Shown one piece after another: positions 47,781 through 57,452 of a stretch of 64,000 nt of DNA. The position numbers were made by a program, and so were the translations under genes. The notes beneath the pieces were generated by a model, which had not been told where the DNA came from, made no database searches, and saw only the letters and a list, made by a program, of their open reading frames with translations. Origin of the DNA: Campylobacter suis (GTDB taxonomy: Bacteria; Campylobacterota; Campylobacteria; Campylobacterales; Campylobacteraceae); the NCBI RefSeq assembly GCF_905120475.1, contig NZ_CAJHOE010000004.1, positions 85,810-149,809 of the forward strand, written 5' to 3'. Numbering within the stretch: position 1 is the first letter of the stretch; every line of letters begins with the position of its first letter.

Positions 47781-48186
47781 AAGGATATTAAAATTTCTTT
47801 ACTCTAGACAACTTTTAAGCCTTTGCGTTTTAGATGATATGGCTAAGCCATATGCGTTTAGTGCTTTTTATGCTTTTAGTGAGAATGAAATTTCGCTTGT
47901 GTTTGCAAGCTCTGATGGTAGTGCCCACACGCAGTTTATGAGTAAAAACAACATAGCTTCTGGAACGATAGCACTTGATACAAAGATCGTAGCTAAGATA
48001 GAGGGTGTGCAGTTTTGTGGGGAAATTTTAAGAGCAAGTGATACTGAAAGTAAGATCTATTTTAAAAAATTTGCTTATGCAAAAATAATGGATCCAACCC
48101 TTTATGCCCTAAAAATAGAGTGGCTAAAATATACAAATAACACACTTGGATTTGGTAAAAAGATAAGCTGGAATAGGGGCGTTTAG
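47764..48186 (+). CDS. Pyridoxamine-phosphate-oxidase-fold protein, YhbP/UPF0306-like
   Basis: 140 aa from ATG 47764, behind AGGGAGT; a longer reading from 47734 starts with a TTG and lies inside the preceding gene. Split-barrel FMN-binding pattern: LLSLCVLDDMAKPYAFSAFYAFSENEISLVFASSDGSAHTQFM near 16-58, then SGTIALDTKIVAKIEGVQFCGEI. Likely binds FMN or a similar cofactor; substrate unknown. Followed by a short GGGGC/GCCCC hairpin (48176-48190) before convergent aqpZ. Confidence 0.7.
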   Translation: MLRLDERILKFLYSRQLLSLCVLDDMAKPYAFSAFYAFSENEISLVFASSDGSAHTQFMSKNNIASGTIALDTKIVAKIEGVQFCGEILRASDTESKIYFKKFAYAKIMDPTLYALKIEWLKYTNNTLGFGKKISWNRGV

Positions 48187-48195
48187 CCCCAAAAT

Positions 48196-48894
48196 TTATC
48201 TCTTGCAGCAAGAACAACCTATAAGTTTATATATCAAAGCTCCTATCACGGCTCCAACGATAGGCGCTATCCAAAAAAGCCAAAGCTGCTCTATCGCCCA
48301 AGTACCTTGAAATATGGCAACACCAGTTGAGCGAGCTGGATTTACCGATGTGTTTGTGACTGGTATGCTTATAAGGTGGATAAGTGTTAGTGCTAGTCCT
48401 ATGGCTATCGGAGCAAAGCCTTTTGGTGCACGCTCATCGGTTGAACCAAGAATGATGATAAGAAAAAAGGCTGTTAGGACTACTTCTATAAGAAGTGCAG
48501 ATGTAAGGCTAAAGCCATTTGGTGAGTGCTCGCCATACCCATTACTGGCAAAACCGCTTGCTGTTACATCAAAGCCAGCCTTGCCGCTTGCGATAAGATA
48601 AAGAACCCCAGCAGCTAGAGTTGCGCCGATAACTTGTGCGATAATGTAAGGCAATAAATCTTTACCATTAAAACGACCGCCAACTAGCAAACCAACCGAA
48701 ACAGCAGGGTTAAAGTGACCACCGCTAATGTGTCCAACCGCATAAGCCATTGTTAAAACTGTTAAACCAAATGCAAGCGAAACGCCTGTAAAACCTATAC
48801 CTAGCTCAGGAAAGGCGGCTGCTAAAACAGCACTTCCACAACCTCCAAAAACTAGCCAAAAAGTGCCAAAGCACTCCGCGAGATATTTTTGCAT
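48196..48894 (-). CDS. aqpZ: Aquaporin Z
   Basis: 232 aa, six membrane helices and two NPA loops: [11 protein letters not shown] near 60 and [11 protein letters not shown] near 183. The Cys/Thr-type pore positions and RSTG after the second NPA fit water-selective AqpZ rather than GlpF. The tail ends in CSCCKR, an unusual cysteine cluster. It conducts water across the inner membrane. AGGAGATG at its start is a good ribosome site. Confidence 0.95.
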   Translation of the reverse strand: MQKYLAECFGTFWLVFGGCGSAVLAAAFPELGIGFTGVSLAFGLTVLTMAYAVGHISGGHFNPAVSVGLLVGGRFNGKDLLPYIIAQVIGATLAAGVLYLIASGKAGFDVTASGFASNGYGEHSPNGFSLTSALLIEVVLTAFFLIIILGSTDERAPKGFAPIAIGLALTLIHLISIPVTNTSVNPARSTGVAIFQGTWAIEQLWLFWIAPIVGAVIGALIYKLIGCSCCKR

Positions 48895-48962
48895 ATCATC
48901 TCCTTATGAAAATAAAGCGCAGATTGTAGCACAAAATGGTAAATGGGCGAAAATTTAGGTGT

Positions 48963-48983
48963 GCCATGAGAAAAACTCATGGC
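48963..48983 (-). terminator. Terminator-like hairpin downstream of the stress protein gene
   Basis: GCCATGAG (48963-48970) pairs with CTCATGGC (48976-48983), eight perfect pairs with a five-base loop, seven bases after the minus-strand stop. The T-rich tail (CTAAATTTT) begins several bases later, so efficiency is uncertain. Confidence 0.65.
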
Positions 48984-48989
48984 AGGTTA

Positions 48990-49838
48990 TTACATAAAGA
49001 CTGGAATTTGTGTATTTTCTAGGAAAAATTTAGATGTTCCGCCAAGAACCATCTCCCTTAGTCCATTTTCTCCGTGTCTACCAGCGACTATAAGGTTAAA
49101 GTTGCCGTCATTTGCTGCCTTTGTTAGGGCTACACCAGGGATGTTATTAGTCTCTACAATCTCAAAAGTAGCATTTATATCATGCAGTGCAAAGTAGCCT
49201 TTTAGTCCGTCTAAGCTTGCTTTATCATCATCACCAAGTACTGCACGAGTTGTGATACAATGCACTTTGTCAGCTTGTTTTAACAAAGGTAGTGAGCTAG
49301 TTAACGCCCTTGAGCTTTGGGCTGTGCCAGTCCAGCTAACAAGGATATTTTTAGGATTAAAATTTTGCATAAATCTTGGGATAACGATAGCATTTTTACC
49401 GCTTTTCATAACTGCCGCTTCAAAAGTTCCAGTTATCTTTCCATCAAGTGGCACGGCTGCTACTACCATATCATAAAATTTACTCTCTCGCTCGACTATA
49501 ACGCTTCTTTTTCCATCTTTTATCAAGAAATTTGCCGTAGCTTGACCTAACATAGGAGTTGCGCTAACCGTAACTTTAAGCTCATCGCAAATGCGCTTAA
49601 AGATCGCCTCGTTTTTCTTATGTTGGGCTAAAATTTCATCTTTTGCTGATTTTAAAAACTCCTCAAAAAGCACACCTCCGCGAAGCGTCATTTTCATATT
49701 GTAAACTATACTTGGATCAAGCTGACAAGTCAGTACATCAATGTGTGTATTAAAGTGTTTTGCAACTAGCAAAGCACCGTAAATTCGTGGCTGTACATCT
49801 TCGCCTGCACCTATTGGAAAGAGAATTTTTTTGACCAT
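48990..49838 (-). CDS. Universal stress protein, tandem UspA domains
   Basis: 282 aa with two Usp-like halves. The first begins KILFPIGAGEDVQPRIYGALLVAKHF; the second begins KNILVSWTGTAQSSRALTSSLPLLKQA and ends NLIVAGRHGENGLREMVLGGTSKFFLENTQIPVFM, the ATP-binding G-x2-G-x9-G-S/T motif. ATP-binding Usp proteins help survival under stress; exact role unknown. It ends 11 bases after pnp starts its own 3' side, i.e. it lies just downstream of pnp on the same strand and may share its transcript. Confidence 0.85.
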   Translation of the reverse strand: MVKKILFPIGAGEDVQPRIYGALLVAKHFNTHIDVLTCQLDPSIVYNMKMTLRGGVLFEEFLKSAKDEILAQHKKNEAIFKRICDELKVTVSATPMLGQATANFLIKDGKRSVIVERESKFYDMVVAAVPLDGKITGTFEAAVMKSGKNAIVIPRFMQNFNPKNILVSWTGTAQSSRALTSSLPLLKQADKVHCITTRAVLGDDDKASLDGLKGYFALHDINATFEIVETNNIPGVALTKAANDGNFNLIVAGRHGENGLREMVLGGTSKFFLENTQIPVFM

Positions 49839-49849
49839 TTTTTATCCTT

Positions 49850-52051
49850 TTACTCCGCTAATGAAAGTGAAATTTTATTACCTTTTTGCTCGCTGACAAC
49901 AACTTTTACGCTATCCCCAGCCTTTAGTGGTGACTTTATCTTTGAGATATGCAAAAGTCCGTCTACTCCATCTTTTAACTCAACAAATACACCAAAATCA
50001 ACCACGCTTTTTACAGTACCGTTAAACTCATCACCGATGTTAAAAACTGGCTTTGGTTTGTCTTTATCTCGTCTATCGTGTCCGCCACGCTTTGAACCAA
50101 ATTTACTCTCTTTTTGAGTTATTTGTATGATATAATCTTTTGCAGCATCGACATTTTTCTTTGCTCCGCCAGCGATTTTTACTTCGCCTTTTTCTCTGTC
50201 AAGGTCGATTGAAACTTCAAATTTTTCGATGATCTCTTTTATCGTCTTGCCAGCTTGTCCTATGATGTCAACTATTTTACTTGGATCGATGTTAAAAAGC
50301 TCTAATTTTGGTAAAATTTCATCATTTACGCTTATCTCATCATTTGCTTTTTGCATTAAATTTAATATATGAGCGCGACCTCTTTTTGCTTGTTCAAGTG
50401 CCTCTTTTAGCACTTCAAGGCTAATGCCACCAAGCTTTATATCCATCTGAAGTGCAGTTATGCCTTCGTTTGTGCCTGCAACCTTAAAGTCCATATCTCC
50501 GTCGTGATCTTCAAGTCCCATTATGTCGCTAAGCACAGCATGTTTATCGCCTTCAAAGACTAAGCCCATGGCAATACCTGCAACAAGCTTTGTCGTATCA
50601 ACACCTGCTGCACGAAGTGCAAGTGCACCGCCACATACCGAAGCCATAGAGCTTGAGCCGTTACTCTCTAAAATTTCAGATACTAGGCGGATAGTATAAG
50701 GTGAGTGAATTTCAATACTTGGCGTAAGTGCTCTTTTTGCAAGGTTACCATGCCCTAACTCGCGCCTGCCAGGGGCTTTTATAGGACTTGCTTCTCCTAC
50801 GCTAAAACCTGGGAAGTTGTAGTTAAACATAAATTTTTCGCTTAATGCACCCTTTTCTGTAAGCACATCATACATCTGCGCATCACTGTCCGTGCCAAGT
50901 GTAGCCACGACTAAAGCTTGTGTCTGACCCCTTGTAAAAAGGCAGCTTCCGTGAGCATTTGGCAAGATATTTGTTTCGATAGATATAGGGCGAATTTCGT
51001 CTAATGCCCTTCCGTCAGCGCGTTTGCGTTCGTTTATTATCTGCTCTCTAACAAGCTTTTTTTTGTACTTGCTAAGGACATTTGAGACAACGCTCTCATC
51101 CCAGCCCTCATTTATGGCAACTTCATCATCTAAAATTTGCTTGACTATCTTGCTTAGTTCGCTTGCGCGCTCGCTTTTAGCCATTTGGTTTATGGCATTT
51201 TTGACATCGTTTTTATACATCTTGTCAATGTATATTGCAACATTTTCGTTTTCTATCTCAGGTTTTAACTCTAATATCGCATCTGCTTTTCTGTGTTCGT
51301 TAAAAGCCTCTTCATAAGCATTTGAAGTGCGTAAGATAGCCTTGCTTGCGATATCTATAGCCTCTATCATCTTATCTTCGCTAAATTCATTCATCTCTTG
51401 TGTAAGTGCAAAGCCGTTATTTAGACTTACATCTATGATAGGATCGATAGCCATTACAGGTAAAATTTGCTCTTTTTCTTGCGGTAAACTTCTCATCTCA
51501 ATCATCAAAAGCTCATCTTTTGTACCAGCTACATAGAGGTCAAGCGCACTTTTTTTAAGCTCAGAGTTGCTCGGGTTTATAACAAACTCACCGTCTATTT
51601 CGCCTATGCGAACCCCGCAAACTGGGCGATTTACGGGGATATCACTAAGATAAAGTGCTACAGAGGCTGCATTTAGCGAGACAACTTGTAGATCAACCTC
51701 TGGATCGGCAGAAAGAACCATTACAACTATTTGCGTTGGATAAGCATACCCTTTTGGAAATAGTGGGCGAAGCGAGCGGTCTATGATGCGTGAAGTTAGT
51801 GTCTCAAAATCGCCAGGCTTTGTCTCGCGCTTTACATATCCGCCAGGTATCCTGCCTGCAGCGTAGCTTTTTTCAAGATATTGCACTGTAAGCGGTAAAA
51901 AATCTTCTGATACTTGTGTCTCTTCTCTTGCTACTGTTGCCAAAATGACGGTGTTTTTTACGCGTAACATAACTGCTCCAGCAGCCTGTTTAGCGACCTT
52001 GTTTAGGTCAAAAATTTGAACTTGGTTATTGACATCTATGCTGTATTGCAT
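49850..52051 (-). CDS. pnp: Polyribonucleotide nucleotidyltransferase (PNPase)
   Basis: 733 aa. Two RNase PH domains (about 1-220 and 310-540; [30 protein letters not shown], and [16 protein letters not shown] with catalytic Asp residues) followed by KH ([20 protein letters not shown]) and S1 ([31 protein letters not shown]) domains. It degrades RNA 3'-5' using phosphate. It is the last of an overlapping chain purD-RDD-lptD-PRTase-pnp; its ATG overlaps the stop of the PRTase gene. In C. jejuni pnp is needed for growth at low temperature. Confidence 0.97.
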   Translation of the reverse strand: MQYSIDVNNQVQIFDLNKVAKQAAGAVMLRVKNTVILATVAREETQVSEDFLPLTVQYLEKSYAAGRIPGGYVKRETKPGDFETLTSRIIDRSLRPLFPKGYAYPTQIVVMVLSADPEVDLQVVSLNAASVALYLSDIPVNRPVCGVRIGEIDGEFVINPSNSELKKSALDLYVAGTKDELLMIEMRSLPQEKEQILPVMAIDPIIDVSLNNGFALTQEMNEFSEDKMIEAIDIASKAILRTSNAYEEAFNEHRKADAILELKPEIENENVAIYIDKMYKNDVKNAINQMAKSERASELSKIVKQILDDEVAINEGWDESVVSNVLSKYKKKLVREQIINERKRADGRALDEIRPISIETNILPNAHGSCLFTRGQTQALVVATLGTDSDAQMYDVLTEKGALSEKFMFNYNFPGFSVGEASPIKAPGRRELGHGNLAKRALTPSIEIHSPYTIRLVSEILESNGSSSMASVCGGALALRAAGVDTTKLVAGIAMGLVFEGDKHAVLSDIMGLEDHDGDMDFKVAGTNEGITALQMDIKLGGISLEVLKEALEQAKRGRAHILNLMQKANDEISVNDEILPKLELFNIDPSKIVDIIGQAGKTIKEIIEKFEVSIDLDREKGEVKIAGGAKKNVDAAKDYIIQITQKESKFGSKRGGHDRRDKDKPKPVFNIGDEFNGTVKSVVDFGVFVELKDGVDGLLHISKIKSPLKAGDSVKVVVSEQKGNKISLSLAE

Positions 52052-52749
52052 TATTCTTCATCTCCTTTTTGTTGTTTTTGTAACGGTAAATATTTAGGGC
52101 TATCCTCTAAAATTTGCAAAATGCACTCATCTGTGGCATCTAGTTTGCTTTCATAGCAACTATCTACATCAATAAAATGTAAAATTTTATCTACCGTATA
52201 GATAGTGTCGATAACGCTACTAAGTGAAAGTGCGACATCAGATGCGATGACTGGGGTTGCGTAGGCGATAGACTTTACGCCTTCTTTTATCAGTGTTTTT
52301 GCGCAAACAAGTGCGGTCAAGCCACTTTCGCAACCTTCATCCATAATGATAACATTACGATTTCTTAGATCGCCTATTAGATTTCCTTTTCTAAATTTAT
52401 ATATATTTTTTAAAATTTTCTCTTCATATTTTCTATGTGCTTCCCCATAAACAAAGTCATAACTTATCTCAAATGCCCGTATAAGTGCGTCATTTAAGAC
52501 TATCTCTTCAGTTTCGCTAACGACTGCGATAGTGCATTCTGGGTTGTTTGGAGCACTGATACACTCTGAAAATAGCATCTCGTAGTTTAGTCCTAGATTT
52601 TTACAAATTTCATCTACCATAATAACAGACTCAAGTGACATACAAATAACTAAAGTTTTACGATCTACAAGATCTTTTTTTGGCAGAATTTCAAATAGCT
52701 TATTTGCTGCATCTGCTTGGTCTTTAAATGTTATGGTATTTTCCATCAT
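52051..52749 (-). CDS. Phosphoribosyltransferase-like protein
   Basis: 232 aa type I PRTase fold. [22 protein letters not shown] near residues 133-154 stands where the PRPP-binding loop (usually VDDGIATGAT) would be, but with Glu and Cys changes, so catalysis is uncertain. A Rossmann-like N-terminal part and [19 protein letters not shown] follow the family. No nucleobase specificity can be read. It overlaps lptD upstream (ATGATGG at the lptD stop) and pnp downstream. Confidence 0.75.
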   Translation of the reverse strand: MMENTITFKDQADAANKLFEILPKKDLVDRKTLVICMSLESVIMVDEICKNLGLNYEMLFSECISAPNNPECTIAVVSETEEIVLNDALIRAFEISYDFVYGEAHRKYEEKILKNIYKFRKGNLIGDLRNRNVIIMDEGCESGLTALVCAKTLIKEGVKSIAYATPVIASDVALSLSSVIDTIYTVDKILHFIDVDSCYESKLDATDECILQILEDSPKYLPLQKQQKGDEE

Positions 52750-54899
52750 TTTCCGCTGCCGTCACCATCTTTTGATATCGAGAAGTCTTGGTGTATGCCA
52801 CCCATAGGGTAGAAATTTATCGTTAGATAAACACCATCACTGCGCTTAACCGCAGCACCAGAGTTAGTTGTTGTAGGCTCTATCTTTCTTTGGTAGGTTA
52901 AGCCATAGTTCCAGCACTTTCGCCAGTGATCAATCCCGACTCTCCAAAGCTTTGTATAGTGGTGATTGGTATCATACTGCCATGAGCCATGAATTCTGTT
53001 ATGATAAGGTAGCTTTGCGCTAGCATTTGAGGTAATATAGCTATCTTTTTTGTTGTTTTCTCTTTGTTTGTATGTGTGCCAAATGTTAGCATTAAATTTT
53101 TCGTCATTATAAGATAAACCACTTTGAATAAGTTCAAATTTATTTTTATCGTGCGAGTATTCAACCTTATTTTGTATACTTAAGTTCGCAGTTGGGTAAA
53201 GGGCGATCGTATTTTTTAAATTTCCTCGCTTATTTTCATCAACATAATATCCTTGAGAGACAGTGTGGCGCAAAAATTTTCTACCATTTGAAGTGTAAAA
53301 ATATTGTGTTGCATAGCCTGAAAACTCCTCTTTTGTCTCTTCTTGCTGTAAGAAATTTTCATATCTTTTACCGTCTGTATCATAGTAAAACTTATCACTC
53401 AAATCCCCTTTGTTAAATCCAGGGAGAATGTACTCAGCACCAAAATTTATAGTATGAAAAAAGTTTTCATAAGCCTTGGCAAGATCAGTTGAGAGTACAA
53501 AACGGTGGAAGTTGTTGATATAGTAGTCATCCTTATTCTCTGTTTTGTCTGTAGCCGAGTTTGCTTTTTTATCAAAACTTATATAGTTTGCATAGAAATT
53601 TTCGTAAAATGAAAATGTTGCTGTCTTGTTAAATAGCGGTATATGTAGCGAAATTGGTGTATTTAGTTCATATTGAGTTGCTTTTATGCCTATGCGTCTA
53701 GTGTAGTTGTGCGACTGTATGTCAACCAAATAGAGTAAATTTGGCAAAAATAAAGAGTCTGTAAATTTATGATACTGAAAACTTGGATACTCTTGAAGTG
53801 TATCTTTATTTTCATTTGTTGAACCAAGTTTTTGTGTGTCGATATAGTATTTTGCATATGCACCAAAATAGTGATCTTTTGAGCTTAAAAAGTAGTTTAG
53901 TTTTGATGTAACTAGCGAGTCATGATCTTCGCCGCTATGTTCTTTTAGGTCAAGATAGTCTATGTCATTTAACGCTGTTGCCTCTATCCAAAGAGCCTCT
54001 TGTAGGTTTGGATCGATAAAATTTTTAAACAAAACACTTCTATCATATAGAAATTCTATGCCTTTATGAGTTTTGTTTTTTAGACTTTGGTTATTTGAGT
54101 TTTTGCCGATCTGTTCGTTGCGATACTTTTGTGTATCTCTATAGGCACCAAGTGAAATTTCACCATAAGAGTATGGCGAGTCAGTGAATCTAAAGGTAGC
54201 ACTCATGCCCGCACCGCGCCTTGTTAAAATTTGCGGGTCAAGTTCGAAATCCCACTGATTGTATGGGGCAAAATATATAGGTTGTTTATAAAAAAAACCT
54301 TCTGATTTTTTATAACCTATAGTTGGTGGTAAAAGTCCAGTTCTACGGGTGGTATCAGTTGAGAAGCCAAAATATGGAAGATAAAAAACTGGTACCGAGC
54401 CTATGCGAAAAACTGGGTTAAAAAGATGTAAAAATTTACTATGCTTATTAAGCATAGCTGAGCTAGAGCTAATCGTCCAGTCTGGATCTTGTACATTACA
54501 GCTTGAAACTACTGCATTTCTTGTGTGGTAGTACTCATCATCGCTTTGGCTCTCATCGCTTTTCATCCAGACTTCAAGCTCTTTGTTCATCATAAAAAGG
54601 GCTTCAAAACTACTTGCATCAGTTTTTAAATTTAGTTTTGCATAGTTTGAGCGTGAAACTTCGCTAGCGCCTTTCATCATATTGACATTACCAAAAAGCT
54701 CTATAACCGAGCTATTTGTGTCATATACGGCTTTATCTGCGGTCACAAGATAGGTTTGTGAATATACGACTACATTTTTATTTGCGGTTACTATATCGCC
54801 TTCACGCGAAACATCATCGGCTAAAAGCTGCACATCTTCGATATTTGCCAACAAATTTATGGCAATAAAAACTATACTAAATAAAATTCTACCCAACAT
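52746..54899 (-). CDS. lptD: LPS assembly outer-membrane protein LptD
   Basis: 717 aa. Signal peptide (residues 1-17, [17 protein letters not shown]), then the OstA/LptA-like jellyroll (VQLLADDVSREGDIVTANKNVVVYSQTYLVTADKAVYD), a CxxxxDP-type turn (SSCNVQDPDWTISSSSAML), and a long C-terminal beta barrel rich in alternating aromatic strands ending near the stop. With LptE it inserts lipooligosaccharide into the outer leaflet. It follows the RDD gene by overlap and precedes the PRTase. Confidence 0.92.
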   Translation of the reverse strand: MLGRILFSIVFIAINLLANIEDVQLLADDVSREGDIVTANKNVVVYSQTYLVTADKAVYDTNSSVIELFGNVNMMKGASEVSRSNYAKLNLKTDASSFEALFMMNKELEVWMKSDESQSDDEYYHTRNAVVSSCNVQDPDWTISSSSAMLNKHSKFLHLFNPVFRIGSVPVFYLPYFGFSTDTTRRTGLLPPTIGYKKSEGFFYKQPIYFAPYNQWDFELDPQILTRRGAGMSATFRFTDSPYSYGEISLGAYRDTQKYRNEQIGKNSNNQSLKNKTHKGIEFLYDRSVLFKNFIDPNLQEALWIEATALNDIDYLDLKEHSGEDHDSLVTSKLNYFLSSKDHYFGAYAKYYIDTQKLGSTNENKDTLQEYPSFQYHKFTDSLFLPNLLYLVDIQSHNYTRRIGIKATQYELNTPISLHIPLFNKTATFSFYENFYANYISFDKKANSATDKTENKDDYYINNFHRFVLSTDLAKAYENFFHTINFGAEYILPGFNKGDLSDKFYYDTDGKRYENFLQQEETKEEFSGYATQYFYTSNGRKFLRHTVSQGYYVDENKRGNLKNTIALYPTANLSIQNKVEYSHDKNKFELIQSGLSYNDEKFNANIWHTYKQRENNKKDSYITSNASAKLPYHNRIHGSWQYDTNHHYTKLWRVGIDHWRKCWNYGLTYQRKIEPTTTNSGAAVKRSDGVYLTINFYPMGGIHQDFSISKDGDGSGK

Positions 54900-55338
54900 C
54901 TATCACTACCGTCTTTGCAAGTTTATCGTGCCAAGTTTGTTTGGCAGGGTTTCCAAATGCCCAAATAAAGCCTAGATAAAAAGCTGACTCGCTTAAATTT
55001 CTAACTACTGCTCTTAAAAAGCTGGCTCCTATGCTTGGTTTATCAAGGTAACCTATGTCTATGCAAGCTATCTTCATGGCTATCTTACCAAGTGTTGCGC
55101 CAAAATACCATACAAAAAATGTGTGGTATATCGTGCGAATGCTGATGTATTGTAGCATCAGTCCTGATATGGCTGCTATGATCTCTTCTTGTGTTTGAAA
55201 GCCTTTAAAATACTCAAAATATATAGCCATAAAAAGCCCGGCTAAGATAAACTCATCTATAAAAAAGGCAAAAATTCTTTTAGAAATAGGAGCTAAAGAG
55301 ATATTTTCATACTCTAGTTTTTCATGAATTTGGCTCAT
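54889..55338 (-). CDS. RDD-family membrane protein
   Basis: 149 aa from the ATG at 55338, whose ATGA overlaps the purD stop; a TTG at 55353 adds five residues without support. [17 protein letters not shown] near 17-33 carries the R-x-x-A-F-x-I-D RDD signature, then [16 protein letters not shown] near 85-100 and a third helix. RDD proteins are small membrane proteins, some acting as sodium/proton antiporters, mostly of unknown role. Overlaps lptD by 11 bases. Confidence 0.85.
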   Translation of the reverse strand: MSQIHEKLEYENISLAPISKRIFAFFIDEFILAGLFMAIYFEYFKGFQTQEEIIAAISGLMLQYISIRTIYHTFFVWYFGATLGKIAMKIACIDIGYLDKPSIGASFLRAVVRNLSESAFYLGFIWAFGNPAKQTWHDKLAKTVVIDVG

Positions 55339-56582
55339 TTTAGTGCCTGCCAAGCGATGTCTGTTCTAAATTGCATACCTTCAAAATGGACATTTTCACA
55401 AAGCTTGTAGGCATTTTGCTGTGCGGTCATAATATCTTTGCCAAGTCCAACACACACTAACACTCTACCACCACTTGCATAAATTTCGCCATTTTCTTCG
55501 CTAACTCCAGCATAAACTAGGTGTGTGTCGTTTGGAATTTCTTTTACACTTATCTTTGCTTTTGGTGAGTTTTTATAAGGATACTCGCTACTTGCGATAA
55601 CTACACCAACAGCACACTTATCTTTAAGCTTTACATTTTCAAGCTCACCATTTGCCGCTTTTAATAAAATTTCTCCCAAATTTCCGTCTATCAAAGGCAT
55701 TAAAACCTCACACTCTGGATCGCCAAAGCGGACATTAAACTCAAGTACATAAGGCTCGCCATTTACAACCATAACCCCTACAAATAACACTCCACAAAAT
55801 GGGGCTCCTTCGGCTTGCATGCCTTTTAGTGTCGGTCTTACGACCTCATTTTCAAGACGAGTTATGATCTGTTGTGTGGCGAGAGGACTTGGTGCATATG
55901 CACCCATGCCGCCTGTATTTGGACCTTTATCGCCAGTTAAAAGTCGCTTGTGGTCTTGCGCTACTGGTAGGCTTACAAAATTTTCACCATCACAAATTGC
56001 AAAAAAGCTAAGCTCAAAGCCATCAAGGTACTCCTCGACAACGACATTTTTACCAGCATCGCCAAAGCTTTCTCCGCTTAACATCTGCTCTACCGCTTCT
56101 TTTGCCTCATCGTGGCTTTGGGCTATGATGACGCCTTTGCCGGCACAAAGTCCATCTGCTTTTACTACAAGTGGAATGCCAAGCGTTTCTATAAATTTAA
56201 AAGCTTTTTCTTTATCATCGGTATTTAGGTATCTTGCTGTTTTTATACCATTTTTAGCTAAAAAATCTTTCATATAAGCTTTACTGCCTTCAAGTCTGGC
56301 AGCTGCCTTGCTTGGTCCAAAAATAGCAAGTCCATGTGCTTTAAAAACATCTACTATACCAGCACTTAATGGGGCTTCTGGACCTACAATAGTTAGGGTG
56401 ATATTTTTATCTTTTGCAAATTTGGCAAGTTCGTTAAAGTCAGAAATTTTGATATTTTCGCCAAGTTTGCTTGTGGCTGCATTGCCAGGAGCGAAATAAA
56501 TTTGTGATATATTTTTATCTTCACTAAGCTTTAAACCTATGCTATACTCGCGACCGCCATTGCCGATGACTAAAATTTTCAT
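55335..56582 (-). CDS. purD: Phosphoribosylamine-glycine ligase PurD
   Basis: 415 aa from ATG 56582, behind CGGAG. A longer open frame to 56732 exists but its extra 50 residues are not protein-like and overlap the probable 6[20 protein letters not shown] is the typical PurD start; ATP-grasp features follow: [19 protein letters not shown] near 127-145, [27 protein letters not shown] and [16 protein letters not shown] near 283-298. It makes GAR in the purine pathway. First gene of the overlapping chain ending in pnp. Confidence 0.97.
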   Translation of the reverse strand: MKILVIGNGGREYSIGLKLSEDKNISQIYFAPGNAATSKLGENIKISDFNELAKFAKDKNITLTIVGPEAPLSAGIVDVFKAHGLAIFGPSKAAARLEGSKAYMKDFLAKNGIKTARYLNTDDKEKAFKFIETLGIPLVVKADGLCAGKGVIIAQSHDEAKEAVEQMLSGESFGDAGKNVVVEEYLDGFELSFFAICDGENFVSLPVAQDHKRLLTGDKGPNTGGMGAYAPSPLATQQIITRLENEVVRPTLKGMQAEGAPFCGVLFVGVMVVNGEPYVLEFNVRFGDPECEVLMPLIDGNLGEILLKAANGELENVKLKDKCAVGVVIASSEYPYKNSPKAKISVKEIPNDTHLVYAGVSEENGEIYASGGRVLVCVGLGKDIMTAQQNAYKLCENVHFEGMQFRTDIAWQALK

Positions 56583-56597
56583 GATTTTCTCCGTATT

Positions 56598-56760
56598 AAA
56601 AACCCAAGTGGGCGTCGCACAAAAGAGTGGCCCAAAAATCAAAGCCAATCTTGCAAGTAGGCGAACATCGACAGGTTGCAACTTCTCGCTGTTATCCAGC
56701 TCAAACGAAGCTACATCACAAGAAGTCCGCACATCTTCGCTAATACAATAGTGTTGGACC
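56598..56760 (-). ncRNA. ssrS: Probable 6S RNA (SsrS)
   Basis: The 234-base gap between hemD and purD holds, on the minus strand, a sequence folding as one long interrupted hairpin: closing stem GGTCCAA (56760-56754) with TTGGGCC (56635-56629), then a large open region, a second stem GCGGAC with GTTCGC, then ACTTCTT with GAGAAGT, and a GCTG-GATAA-CAGC apex. The 3' side of the open region contains the small hairpin CTTGCAAG. A single-stranded bubble between two stems, imitating an open promoter, defines 6S RNA, which binds and inhibits sigma-70 RNA polymerase. A -10-like TATAAC (56768-56763) lies just upstream, and a GGGTTTTT run near 56605-56598 could be the 3' end. I recall 6S being linked with purD in this class. 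Confidence 0.72.
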
Positions 56761-56762
56761 CC

Positions 56763-56768
56763 GTTATA
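56763..56768 (-). promoter_or_regulatory. -10 element of the probable 6S RNA
   Basis: TATAAC read on the minus strand, preceded by TGCGAGAAAGCAT and AT-rich sequence, three bases before the closing stem of the predicted RNA. The exact transcription start could be a few bases into the stem. Confidence 0.45.
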
Positions 56769-56816
56769 ATGCTTTCTCGCACCACTCAGGCATGTATAAT
56801 TATATAAAAAATTTAC

Positions 56817-57452
56817 TTAAAGTAATGTTTTAGCAAGCTTTATGCAGTCTTTTAAATTTTGTGTAGGGCTAATTATGGGGGTGGTTAAATTTTGAAGCTC
56901 TTTTGCTGTTGTGTTGCCGATGGCTACTGCTTTATATCTCATCTCCCAGCCAAAATTATCTTTAAAATTTCTAACAGCTGACGGCGCAGTAAAAACTAAA
57001 ATGCTTCCTTGGGGCGGTTTTTTTTCGATTGTAAGAGTTTTTGGTATGTTTTTATAGGCGATGACTTGCTCTACATTTATATTATTTGCGCGCAAAATTT
57101 CAAAGACACTAGAGGCTGTCTTAAAAGCTCTTAGAAATAAAACTTTTTTTTGTGCTAAAAGTGGAGAAATTTCAGTCGCAAAATCATCTCCGTGCATATT
57201 TTTAGCAGTGTAAATCTCGCTAAATCCAAATTTTTTTGCTGCATCTGCGCTAGCTTTGCCTATGGCGTAAATTTCTATATTTTTATCTGGCAAAATTTGA
57301 TTAAATTTTAGGGCATTTATGCTGTTTTTAGATGTAATAACAAGCGCGTCAAACAAACTTATCTCAAGGCTAAAATTTTCAAAAACTATCTTGTTTAAAA
57401 TAAGCGTTTTTATATCTTTAAATTTTGCATGTGAGCCGATAAGATAGATCAA
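56817..57452 (-). CDS. hemD: Uroporphyrinogen-III synthase HemD
   Basis: 211 aa. Divergent family recognised by its two-lobed Rossmann pattern and by DALVITSKNSINAL near 36-49, AIGKASADAAKKFGF near 66-80, VLFLRAFKTAS, VIAYKN, SILVFTAPSAVRNF near 151-164 and VAIGNTTAKEL near 177-187. It closes hydroxymethylbilane to uroporphyrinogen III for haem. It overlaps the upstream MFS gene by four bases. Confidence 0.85.
   Translation of the reverse strand: MIYLIGSHAKFKDIKTLILNKIVFENFSLEISLFDALVITSKNSINALKFNQILPDKNIEIYAIGKASADAAKKFGFSEIYTAKNMHGDDFATEISPLLAQKKVLFLRAFKTASSVFEILRANNINVEQVIAYKNIPKTLTIEKKPPQGSILVFTAPSAVRNFKDNFGWEMRYKAVAIGNTTAKELQNLTTPIISPTQNLKDCIKLAKTLL

Noticed and set aside
48176..48190. 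GGGGC-GTTTA-GCCCC hairpin between the YhbP-like gene and aqpZ as a strong terminator
   Set aside because: Only five pairs and a poor T tail on either strand; mentioned but not listed as a confident terminator.
56583..56732. 50-residue N-terminal extension of purD
   Set aside because: PurD proteins start at [10 protein letters not shown]; the extension is not conserved-looking, and its DNA folds as the probable 6S RNA.
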